DNA of 25,325 bases from Teratosphaeria epicoccoides (lineage: Eukaryota; Ascomycota; Dothideomycetes; Mycosphaerellales; Teratosphaeriaceae). The position numbers and the translations under genes are program-made. This document shows, one piece after another, positions 1 through 8,568 of this stretch. Location: NCBI GenBank assembly GCA_021401465.1, contig JADDMT010000250.1:1-25325 (forward strand), read 5' to 3'. Each line of letters starts with the position of its first letter. The first letter of the stretch is position 1. The notes below the pieces were generated by a model. It saw nothing but the letters and a program-made list of their open reading frames with translations. It made no database searches and was not told where the DNA came from.

Positions 1-161
1 TTAGGACAGGCAGTTAGGAGCTTCGTGCTTAATCTCAATTCAATCCTCTCTTGCTTAGAGGAGAGTCAGTTACAAGGTTAACTGCCATTGTCGATATTCT
101 TCACAGCTCCCGAGTCTAACACCTGGTCACCTTCCTGCTATCGGCACCTACCCTTATGACA
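1..161 (+). repeat. LTR of family A, long subfamily, 3' part (cut by window start)
   Basis: This is the R-U5 end of the same LTR that is complete at 5509-5998; the two differ at only a few sites, all transitions. It ends in TTATGACA, the conserved family end. The presumed RNA start motif GTGCTTAA is at 25-32. It is followed directly by CTTCAGAAC, not by the TTTTGAGCAC leader that follows the family A 5' LTRs at 9311 and 15620. It is therefore a solo LTR or a 3' LTR inserted into the gag of Element 1, not the 5' LTR of Element 1. Its left target duplication lies outside the window. Confidence 0.85.
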
Positions 162-820
162 CTTCAGAACATAATCATGACTTTTCATGAACTTCTAATA
201 ACTCGGCAAGACCTCGTGTCCCTTATAACATGTATGGAGATTACCTTGAAGCAAAATAGGAAATCGGGCAGCAAGGATAATAAGCGTTTAAGCCCTAAGG
301 ACCTACCGAAGGGCCGCTATTATAAGCGCCTTAAGGGTCATGTCTAACGCGGTAGTTTATTCTAGAGGAGCAAGCCCTCTAAGCCTAAAGACAGTAGCGA
401 GAAGCCTCTAAGTAGCTACTACATCTGTAGAGCGAGAGACTACTAGGCAGCTTGCTGCCCTAAACGAAGTAATAGGAAGAAGGTAAGCAAGGTATCTGAA
501 ACCTCCTTAGAGGGGAGGCGAAAGAAGGACAAGCCTAAGACAACCGAATAGCTACTACGGGTATCTAAGCTGTCTGTCGCTAATAGTGTAGACTCGTGGC
601 CTGCCTAGCGCCTATCTAGTACGGTCCGAGTTAATAGCTTGCTTAAGCTAGTAGACTATATGTTAGACGACCTTGCGGAGGTTAACGTAATACCCTAGCG
701 GGTAATCGTACGGCTCGGTTTACAGCCGATCCTAGGAGCCCTGCTACCTACCATGAAGTCCTTTTAGGGCGAAGGCGTAGCGGCTTAAGGCGCGTACAAC
801 GTGCGCCTCTAACTTGCTAG
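162..820 (+). pseudogene. Element 1 gag C-terminal part and protease, RIP-mutated
   Basis: One frame (codons starting at positions divisible by 3) reads through with TAG/TAA interruptions. It holds a basic Gag region and then a damaged CCHC zinc knuckle at 417-458 (Y-x2-C-x4-Y-x4-C). The first Cys and the His have become Tyr through TGC>TAC and CAC>TAC, both RIP-type changes. A protease-like segment follows at about 625-745; the active-site area reads LDDLAEVNVIP, lacking the Gly expected after the catalytic Asp. Only about 87 codons precede the knuckle, so the N-terminal Gag was cut off by the LTR at 1-161. Near 815-825 the frame shifts into the RT frame by a small indel. The original was probably one continuous gag-pol ORF, as in Tf1/sushi-like elements. 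The ATG at 156 lies inside the LTR and is not the true start. Confidence 0.7.
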
Positions 821-3800
821 GAGAAGTGCGCGAGACTAACGAAGTCTTCTACGCTAAAGACGTTCCTAATAAGGAGCTCCTACTCGGCCGCCCTTAGCGC
901 TACAAGCAGGGAGTCGTTGTTAATAGAGCTACCGACAATTAGTTCTATAGCTCTATAGGCGAAGTTCCTATAGTAAGGATGCATGACGCACATAGCTTCT
1001 ACAAGGACATAAAGAAGGTCTAATGTATATATGCGGTCTGTATACAGAACGTCAAGGAAGACATTACCCTTCTACCTAAGTTAGAGGGATACGCCGATAT
1101 TTTCGACGTAGAGGCTGCGGCCTATACCTAGGCCCTAGACGCGGAACATGCGATTAACCTTAAGGAGGGTTACAATCCTCCGCATCGACCTCTGTACTCT
1201 ATGTCGGAATCGTAGCTCGAAACACTTCGAGACTACCTGTACAAGGCGCAAAGAAACGCGTGGATCCGACGAAGCAACAGCGAGGCTAGAGCGTTAGTTA
1301 TGTTCGTCCTAAAGAAGGATAACATGCTCCGCCTATACGTTAACTATAGGGGTCTTAACGCGGTAACTTAGAAGAACCGCTGCCCCCTACTACTTATTAG
1401 CGAGACGCTTGACTACCTTAGTCGCGCTGCTATCTTCTTGTCTATCGACTAGAAGGACGCCTACTACTAGATACTAATCTGAAAGGGCGACAAGTAGAAG
1501 ACTACGTTCCGAATATAGTACAGACATTTCGAGTATATAGTAATGCTATTTAGCTTAACTAACGTACTAGCAATGTTCTAAGCGTATATTAACTAGGCCC
1601 TAGCCGGCCTCGTTAACACCTACTCTGTAGTATATTTAGACGATATACTAGTCTACTCCGACTTGAAGAAGGAGCATATTTAGCATCTAAGGATAGTACT
1701 CGAATGGCTCCGCAAGTTCGCTCTATATGCAAATCTAAAGAAGTACTTATTCCTGACAGATAGGATTAAGTTTCTTGGATACATCGTCTCTACGGAAGGA
1801 GTTATTATAGATGACTAAAGGGTGTCCGTAATCATGGAGTAGCTATAGCTAACTACCCTCCAAGAAGTATAGGTGTTCCTAGGATTTACTAACTTCTATC
1901 GCAGATTCATACAATCCTACTCAAAGATCGTGGCTCCCCTTACGGCCCTCGCAAAGGGCGCGATTTAAGGAAAAAAACTAGGGATAGTGCCTTAGGAGGA
2001 GGCTTAGAGCAAGGCTTTCTCTAAACTTAAAGTAGCTTTTTAAACTACGCCTATACTTTAGCACTTTGACCCTAATACAAAAATCCGAATAGAGACCGAT
2101 GCTTCAAAATTTGTAATAGCCATAATTATATCGTAGCTCTAGTCGCACGAAGGTAGTACGCAATAGTACCTAATTGCCTTCTAGTCGCGGAAGATGTAAG
2201 GCGTAGAGCTTAACTACAAGACTTACAACTAAGAGCTTTTAGCTATTGTTAACGGCTTTAAGGAGTACTAACACTACCTCGAAGGCGTAGCGTACCCTAT
2301 TAAGGTGCTTACTAACTATAACAACCTTCGTGGCTTTATAGGCATAAAGTAGCTAAGTAGTTAGCAAGCAAGGTAGGCGACTTTCCTCGCTAGCTTTGAC
2401 TTCATTATCTAGCATCGTTCTAGAAAGACGAATCTAGCTAACAGTCCTTCGCGATGACTAGACTACGACACTAGGGAGCAGGGCGACTAACAGCTTCTCC
2501 CTACGCTACAAACGAAGCTTGTAGTTTAGGGTAGCGATCTGTTATTAGCTCCTCTTGTAGGTTGACTACAGGTCTAATAGGGCCTTATAGCCTCTGCTAG
2601 CGACGAACCCTCCTACCTAGCGGTTATAGCGACTATGTCTAGCTTAATCTATGCGGTAGTTAACTAGCTTACATGTAGTAAGCATACAATGTCTAAAGAA
2701 CCCTTTAAAGAAGTCTTAAGACTTATTTAGCAGTTACAAGAGCAAGAACCGGAGTTAATGAATAAGGGTATAGCCCTCTAGGACACTGCAGGCGGTCTGA
2801 AGTACTAGACTAAGTCAGGCAACTTGTAGTACTTTGATAATAGGCTCTACGTACCTGCTAACTACATACTCTGTTCGTAGCTCCTCTGTATTTATCATGA
2901 CAATAAACTTGCGGGCTATTTTAGCGTAGAGAAGACAAACGCGCTTCTTAGACGCAAATACTAGTAGCTGACGCTAGAACAGGATGTCTCTGACTATGTT
3001 AAATCCTGCTAGACATGCTAGATTAGCAAATCTCGGCGCTATCGCCCCTATGGCGATACTTAGGCACTCCTACTACTAGAGAGACTATAGTAAGACTTAA
3101 CTATAGATTTTATTACTAATTTGCTGCTAGCAAAGTAGAGAGGCGATGTAGTTAATGCTGTCCTTATAGTAGTTAACTAATACTCGAAGATAGATGTCTT
3201 TATCCTATATACAAAAAAGTGCACAAGTAGCAAGCTTGCGCGACTACTTCGCAACGAAGTCATATAGTGCTTTAGTGTCCCCTAAAGTATCCTATTAGAT
3301 TAAGGTCCTGTCTTTACTAGCAAATACTAGCAAGAATTTGTGTTTAAGGCGCATAGTAAGTACCGCCTAAGTACAGCATTCTATCTACAGACTAATAGTT
3401 AGACTAAACGTATAAACTAGACTCTTAAGTAGTACCTTTAGTACTACTACACTAAGAACCAGGATGCCTAGGCCGACGTAATTCCTATGGTAGAATTTGC
3501 AGTTAATAACAGCATGCATGCTACTATACGCATGTCGCTATTTTAGATTCTTTATAGCTTCGATCCGGAAATACACCTAGAACTGCCTCAGGACGAGTCT
3601 TCTAAGGAGAGGGTGCCAGCCGCCATGGAATTAGTGCGGCATATGCGCGAGGTACATTTAGTGCTAATAGAACACTAGAAAAAGGCCTTAGAATCCTAGA
3701 TTAAACATAATAACGCCTGTGCTAAACCGATGTAGTATGTAGTTAGTACGAAGGTATTACTGTTGACAAAGAATCTTAAGCTGAAAGTTCTAAGTAAGAA

Positions 3801-4446
3801 GATGACGCTAAAGTTTGTCACACCCTTCTAGATACGTAACGCGATAGGCTCGCAGGTATACTAGCTATTGTTGCTATCGTCGTATCATGTGCATGACGTC
3901 TTCTACGTATCTCTACTTAAACTATAGGTATAGCGCGAGGGCGAAGAGCCTGCGGACCTAATACTAGTAGCAGAAGAGAACGAAGAGTAGGAAGTCAAGG
4001 GTATTAAGGACAGTATGCGGCGTAAAGGCACAACGTACTATCTAGTAAAGTAGAAAGGATACCTACCTAAGTACACATAATAGGTTCTAGCTAAAGACTA
4101 CAAGAACGCTCTAGAAGCTATTCGTGAATTCGAGGAGCGGAGGAGGCGTAAGTAGGGCTTAAGAAGGTCGATTCGTAGGAAGATAAGAGTTTTAGAGCAG
4201 AATTCTTAATATGTGTATGTAGCGCATAACGCGCGAAGTAATAATAGGAAGCAAACGCCCTACATATATATCATTAATGCCTAAAGGCACACCTAGAATA
4301 AACCTAAGGAGAATAAGAGACATGCTCAGATTAGCTTCGTAGCTAATGCTTAGCGACTACTAGTTAGGGGCTTCCTGACTAAACCCGAAGTAGAAGAGTC
4401 TTTCTTGTTAAAGTCCGCTAGGGACTACCTACCTGCACGGAGTTAA
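820..4446 (+). pseudogene. Element 1 pol: RT, RNase H, integrase, chromodomain (Ty3/Gypsy chromovirus), RIP-mutated
   Basis: A single frame runs to the TAA at 4444-4446 with dozens of TAG/TAA codons and no further frameshift. RT is centred on VVYLDDILVYS (YLDD at 1633-1644), with the upstream NYRGLNAVT motif near 1340 and the downstream FLGFTNFYRRF near 1875. RNase H begins at IETDASKF (about 2089). In the integrase zinc finger the second His is Tyr (near 2910) while both Cys remain (3007, 3016). The catalytic core has Asp in IDFITNL (3106) and Asp in LLD*GPVFTS (3298). The expected Glu in the T-E-R motif is Lys (AAA, 3406), a G-to-A change that alone would kill the integrase. A chromodomain follows at about 4018-4137 (TYYLVK*KGYLP). 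The LVK*KGY stop marks a lost Trp. The reading end overlaps the antisense ORF stop. Confidence 0.92.
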
Positions 4447-5503
4447 CTAAACACCCTGAAGCGACTAGGAGCGACAGGAGTAGTAACGCCACAAAGATAG
4501 GCTAGCATCTTCTTCTTTAGTAGGTTGCGAGGGAGCTTGTCTTTAGAGCCTATAGTAGCTAGAGAGCTAGCGACATCCTTACTATGCCTAGTCGTAACAA
4601 CTACCTCATCCTTAGCATTAGAAGGCGAAGAGACTTAGGCGCGCTTGCGGCTGTCGCGCTTAGCCCTCGAGATTATCTTGCGCTTCTTGACATAAGTGTC
4701 GACTACATTATTAGACTTAGTGTCCCCCTTAGGCGTAACTAGTGCGGCGACACTACAGCGCGAAGGGATTACGTTAGGACCGAAGGTATCCTAGACGTCG
4801 TCATCCTCCTTATTCTTAAAGATCTAGCCTAGAGGCTTATGCCTTAGCGTCTTAGCGGACGTAGTACAGATTACAAGCAGGGAAGGTTTGGCTTCCTTGT
4901 CGCTAACCTTAATTTTAGCCCTAGCCTTCTTCTTCTTCTTAGATAGTAGCGTCGAGGCGGCGTAGGCAGCGGCGCTATAATGTGTTAGCTATACGCACGC
5001 GACAGGATTCGAGTAAGTAACTTACAGCTTAGTCCTTAGGACCGGCTTAGAGGCAGGCTGCCTCTCGGTATAGCGCTAGGGCGTAGCCTTAGCAGCAGGG
5101 ACGGTAAATTGCTTGATGACCTTCTTGCGGATCATCTACGTCTTAAAGTCATTGTTAATAGAGGTAAGGGCCCCGAGTTGCTAACGCTAACAGCTAGTCG
5201 GATATTTCTCGACGCTAACGTTAGCCTAGCAGAGAAAGTCAGCCTTTATACTTAGAGAGTACCTGCACTATATGCGTACTATAGCGAAGGTCTCGACCCT
5301 AATAGTTAGCACCTTTAAAATCTTCTAGACTAAGTCTGCGATTAGACCTAGACAAACGTTTTCGCCTGTTAGTAGAGAGTCGAAGTAAACACTGCCGTAA
5401 GAACAGTTAGCAGTCGCGGTAAAGCACGAGAGGGCGCTAAGTAGGTAGGCGAGTACCTCATAGTACTTAGCCTGTAGCCTGTTTATAGTTAGAGTACCTT
5501 TAG

Positions 5504-5508
5504 TAACC
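5504..5508. repeat. Target-site duplication TAACC, left copy
   Basis: Perfect 5-bp match to 5999-6003 on the other side of the solo LTR, the usual length for Ty3/Gypsy integration. Confidence 0.93.
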
Positions 5509-5575
5509 TGTCATGAGTGTCAGGAGTACTGTCCGGAGTACTGTAGGATACAGGATCATGTGGGTCCTGAGTGCT

Positions 5576-5613
5576 ATGAGTCATAGTACCGTCATGGGAG
5601 TACTATGAGTCAT
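5576..5613. promoter_or_regulatory. Two ATGAGTCAT palindromes in the LTR U3
   Basis: ATGAGTCAT occurs at 5576-5584 and 5605-5613, each inside the 13-bp palindrome CTATGAGTCATAG. This is the consensus bound by Gcn4/AP-1-type bZIP factors. The short-subfamily LTRs have one corresponding site, decayed to ATAAGTTAT (C) or ATGAGTTAT (D). A role as upstream activating sites is inference. Confidence 0.5.
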
Positions 5614-5633
5614 AGGCATAGTCATGGAAGAAA

Positions 5634-5796
5634 GGATCTGTCACGTGAGGACAGATCCCCGGATCTGTAGGGTTAGTCTACAGATCCATGGGCTTACAAG
5701 GAAGAAGGGATCTGTCACGTGATGACAGACCCTTAGATCTGTGGGGTTAGTCCACAGATCTACAGACACGGATCTGTCAGGTCTGTCGACAGATCT
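5634..5796. promoter_or_regulatory. Array of five GATCTGT stem-loops in U3
   Basis: Inverted repeats lie at 5634-5658 (9-bp arms, loop ACGTGAG), 5661-5687 (10-bp arms, loop GGTTAGT), 5708-5732 (9-bp arms, one mismatch), 5735-5761 (10-bp arms, loop GGTTAGT) and 5770-5796. Two loop types alternate: one contains the CACGTG palindrome (E-box, bHLH-type site), the other GGGTTAG. All four family A LTRs that include U3 keep the array, with transitions in the arms. It may bind proteins or act as RNA/DNA structure; the role is unknown. Confidence 0.7.
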
Positions 5797-5822
5797 AACA
5801 GAGCTGCTCTGTCGCTCTCTAG

Positions 5823-5828
5823 TATATA
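5823..5828 (+). promoter_or_regulatory. TATA motif of the long-subfamily LTR
   Basis: TATATA lies 39 nt before the GTGCTTAA motif (5862-5869). The same spacing is seen in the LTRs at 9142, 15451 and 21924. Confidence 0.6.
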
Positions 5829-5998
5829 GGGATGGCTTTAGGACAGGCAGTTAGGAGCTTCGTGCTTAATCTCAATTTAATCCTCTCTTGCTTAGAGGAG
5901 AGTCAGTTACAAGGTCAACTGCCATTGTCGATATTCTTCACAGCTCCCGAGTCTAACACCTAGTTACCTTCCTGCTATCGGCACCTACCCTTATGACA

Positions 5999-6003
5999 TA
6001 ACC
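5999..6003. repeat. Target-site duplication TAACC, right copy
   Basis: Pairs with 5504-5508. With one copy removed, the minus-strand aORF1 frame continues without shift. Confidence 0.93.
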
Positions 6004-6496
6004 CCTTTGTCGCGTATACTCTAGAAGTCATCGATGTTACGGCAGAGCTAGTTATACTCGCTATACACCTCTTTAGGGAGGTCTTAGCATTTTTGATGCT
6101 TACTATTGCAGTTGACATAATTGTAGTAGATACTACCCTTATTAAATCCGCTGACGTAGATCTCGGCTACCCTTTAGTTAGTATAAGCCATGCATACCTC
6201 GCGGGTAGGGGACGCCTTACTAACACGTAGAGGAGAGATGTGTGCAGCTTAGCTGCTAAGGTTGTCAAGGCATTGTCGACATAAGCAATAATCGCGGGCA
6301 GAGTAAGTAGCGTCGAACTTAGTCTGTAGCATATAAGCCATTATTACTAAGATGAGTTAATTGATCTTAATTAATTGATTGAAGAAGAAGAAGCTCTAGT
6401 TTAGACCCGCAGACATAGCAAGGCGCAAGCTAAGCAAAATAGAAGCGGAGGTTAATGTTAGTGTTTTAGAACAGGAAGTTTAGGAAAGCGACGAGG

Positions 6497-6504
6497 CTTT
6501 TATA
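6497..6504 (-). promoter_or_regulatory. Possible TATA box for aORF1
   Basis: TATAAAAG on the minus strand, about 156 nt upstream of the aORF1 ATG (6341). A consensus match with the right orientation, but single and untested. Confidence 0.35.
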
Positions 6505-7126
6505 CCCTCTAATAGCCCCCCTGTTGCCTACCGCAACTGTTAAGCTAGTAACTCGAACTACATGCGCAGAGTACCTGCCTTTAGTTAACTTACAAGGGGA
6601 CCGAATAATGCAAGAACGGATAACGTGGCTATTACGCATGTACGCCGACTATACTCATGCTAGTCTACTAGCATAAAAATGTGACGAGACCCGCGCTAGG
6701 AGCGCGTTCCTGCTGTTTCGAGCGGTACGCGCAGAGCGTCCGCGCCTATTCCTACTACCCCTAAGGTTCTGCGACACGTTCTTCATAGTTATAACTAAAT
6801 AGGGACAGCCAAGCTACTTGGCAAGGCTAGCACGCATGCTCGCCCTACAATTTCAAAGATTAACTAAAGTATGTACTTATAGTTTCCTAATATCTTAATC
6901 TGCATGTAAAGCAAAGGTGTCGCGAAGCTGCCTAACATGTAATAGATTAAAACCCGCCTAAGTTAGCAGCCTCTGCCCTGTACTCGCTACGAAGGTATTA
7001 AGGTGTATGTATAACACATGTTACGTAGGCTATCTACCTATTCACTCTTGCGTAGTGTAAGCATGCTACATCCTATACCCTATACGTTCTACACGTATTA
7101 CTTAGTAGGGCTAGGGACATCCTCAT

Positions 7127-7140
7127 AGGAGGAGGGGTAG
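7127..7140 (+). other. Candidate polypurine tract of Element 1
   Basis: AGGAGGAGGGGTAG stands directly before a TG dinucleotide. It closely resembles AGAGGGGGATAG before LTR E at 21653. Polypurine tracts prime plus-strand DNA next to the 3' LTR. Confidence 0.45.
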
Positions 7141-7474
7141 TGATACAGTTGATACTAGGGGGGTATTAGAGCCATATAGGTTCTGATGTCTGCCCTTAGC
7201 ATGTAGTAACCCTACTACATATAGCAAGAGGGTCCTTCGTATATACGTTAGCTTGTATGTCGTCTAAGTAGGATTAATAGTTGACGTAGGATACCCCTAT
7301 ATCGCTAACCCTATAGTACCCCTGCGGGGATAGGCTCGGACATGCTTTAATTAAGGGGCATTAGAGGTTATAAGCACCTCTAGCACTACCTCTGCGATAA
7401 GCAGAAAGTAGCGCTATCTTGTACCTATTAAAAGGTCGGATTACTCTGTTACACTACGAGATATTTTTATATCA
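7141..7474 (+). repeat. Candidate 3' LTR of Element 1 (334 bp)
   Basis: It starts TGATA after a polypurine tract and ends TATCA, giving 5-bp terminal inverted repeats with TG...CA ends. It contains a perfect 8-bp inverted repeat at 7201-7220 and an AT-rich end. No second copy is in the window to compare, and the right border was chosen by the inverted repeat alone, so it could be wrong. Confidence 0.35.
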
Positions 7475-8568
7475 TATAGCATATATATATCTATATTAGT
7501 TCCTGAACAACACCCTGTTTTCCTTCCTTACTAATTCCTTTACTTCTTTTGCGGCTTTACTCCGTACCTCCCTTTAATGCTATTTGTCGACTTCGTGCGC
7601 ACGGACTGCCTTGCTATAGCTATTAACCGCTTGTTTAACACTTACAACCTTCTCTTTTACATTAACATAGCGACTAACGTAAGTAGGACTTTAGGAATAG
7701 GGGTAGTAAGTATTTTGGATTCCAGGCAAAACTGACTAGGGTTAGAATACCCTACTTATCTACTACGTAGATTGCGCCCTCTATGGCGTTAACTACGAAG
7801 ACTAGACCGTAAGCATTAGACTCTAAACTCTTTCCTCTAAATTCCGCTAATGTTCTAGTCCTCCCGCTCTACTACTTGCTAGCGCTATGCTAAAAAGGCG
7901 ATTAACTATAGAGACCTGTAAGTTCTCTTCTAGAATCCATGTGAAAACGCCTGCTAACTAGTATGAAGCCTGCTTATTGCCTATGTCGCCTATGCTGTCT
8001 AGACCCGTTCTGAAGATAGTAACAAGTAAGTTCTAGAGTCTACTCGTTTTTCCCTAGCTAACGGCTAAAGAAGTGCGGACACTCATGACAACTTAAAGAA
8101 GGTCCTTAAGGCCTAGAAGGCCTTGCAGCCTATCTAGAGGGCTAGTCTGCTCTCCGAGTAATTTCCCCTAGATTCTGATTTGTAACACCCGCTAACTAGT
8201 GTTTTAGTGCTGTCGCCTATGAGATGACTAGGACAGTCTAGCAGGCTATCCTCTAGCAGGGTAATCTGTAAGTTATCTTCCGTACTCTAGGTGTTTTCCC
8301 TGCTAACCGGCTATTTAGCGCCGCTATCCTGCTAGCCCTCGTCATTAGCGAGCGCCACGCTAATGACTTTTAGTAGTAGCCGCAGGCTAGGTTGTTCTGC
8401 TAGGGTTCTAGAGGTTTTGCGGCAGAAGCCGCTAGGTAGTCACATGAAAATGAAAATGTGAACCCCTAAACTCTAAATCTCTCTCTAAACGCCTGTTTTC
8501 TACATGCATTAACGCTAAGTCTGCTAAGCTCCAAATTCCTTTCTTAGAATGCCTGTTCTCCGCGTACA
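7475..8568. other. Degenerate non-pol region with minus-strand coding traces and repeats
   Basis: No full gene. Minus-strand frames look protein-like at about 7866-7674 (hydrophobic, with FVVNAIEGAIYVVDK) and, in another frame, about 7740-7500 (a charged, coiled-coil-like stretch with KAAKEVKELVRKE). They may be two parts of one product separated by a frameshift or intron. Also present are four loose copies of a CTGCTAAC-like motif spaced roughly 100-140 bp (near 7950, 8055, 8190, 8300), a perfect 10-bp inverted repeat (8341-8367), and two copies of a ~60-bp unit (about 8471-8580). It probably holds the 3' part of the minus-strand element whose chromodomain is at 8569-8868. Confidence 0.35.
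8341..8367. repeat. Perfect 10-bp inverted repeat with 7-nt loop
   Basis: GTCATTAGCG and CGCTAATGAC flank AGCGCCA. The arms are free of mismatches although the surroundings are mutated. It could be a terminator-like or protein-binding palindrome of the minus-strand element. Confidence 0.55.

Larger units (their letters stand above)
5509..5998 (+). repeat. Solo LTR of family A, long subfamily (490 bp), with target duplication
   Basis: It starts TGTCATGAG and ends TTATGACA. The 5 bp before it (TAACC, 5504-5508) equal the 5 bp after it (5999-6003), and deleting LTR plus one TAACC restores the aORF1 frame. No internal region is attached, so it arose by recombination between the two LTRs of a full element. 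It is about 49 bp longer than the 441-bp LTRs at 8871, 15180 and 21653, because of short duplications in U3 (GGAGTACTGT twice, CTATGAGTCATAG twice). It is the least RIP-mutated complete LTR here. It has a TATA motif at 5823-5828 and a presumed RNA start near 5862. Confidence 0.95.
4443..6341 (-). pseudogene. Antisense ORF 1 (aORF1) of Element 1, uncharacterised Cys/Lys-rich protein, split by a solo LTR
   Basis: Removing the 490-bp LTR and one 5-bp target copy leaves 1404 bp in one unbroken frame: 467 codons from ATG (6339-6341) to TAA (read from 4443-4445). About 16 in-frame stops, all TAG or TAA, fit RIP of CAG/CAA/TGG. The product has an N-terminal Cys cluster (C19-x-C21-x2-C24) and later scattered Cys/His. 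A middle region of roughly residues 130-260 is rich in Leu, Ile, Tyr and Val. The C-terminal third is very basic (KKKKK, and KKRK followed by RKR), like a nuclear localisation signal. It matches no retroelement domain I know. Its stop shares bases with the Element 1 pol stop (4444-4446), so the two ORFs are convergent. That suggests an accessory gene of the element, as known for antisense ORFs of plant Ty3 elements such as Grande. A captured host gene is the alternative. Confidence 0.65.
6342..7140. other. Region right of aORF1: no recognised gene, one possible RIP-mutated plus-strand frame
   Basis: A plus-strand frame from ATG at 6352 can be read to about 7125 if TAG/TAA/TGA codons count as mutated sense codons. 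Its product is basic and Ser/Arg-rich and matches nothing I recognise. Two of the stops are TGA, which RIP of CAG/TGG explains less simply, so coding status is doubtful. The minus strand has TATAAAAG (6497-6504), which could serve aORF1. If this region lies inside Element 1, it is the stretch between aORF1 and the polypurine tract. Confidence 0.3.

Noticed and set aside
156..347. Open frame from ATG at 156 as a complete small gene
   Set aside because: The ATG lies inside the LTR end. The frame is the C-terminal Gag of Element 1 read up to its first mutated stop.
1..4446. LTR at 1-161 as the 5' LTR of Element 1
   Set aside because: No primer-binding site or leader follows, and Gag begins already in its C-terminal part. 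It is an insertion in gag.
5668..5750. GGGTTAG loops as telomeric repeat remnants
   Set aside because: Only single hexamer-length occurrences inside hairpin loops, with no tandem TTAGGG tract.
5634..5796. CRISPR-like array from the regular GATCTGT repeats
   Set aside because: The units are inverted-repeat hairpins of unequal spacing with no unique spacers, inside an LTR of a eukaryotic element.
161..5998. LTRs at 1-161 and 5509-5998 as the two ends of one element
   Set aside because: The second LTR has its own matching TAACC on both sides and no polypurine tract before it, so it is a solo LTR.
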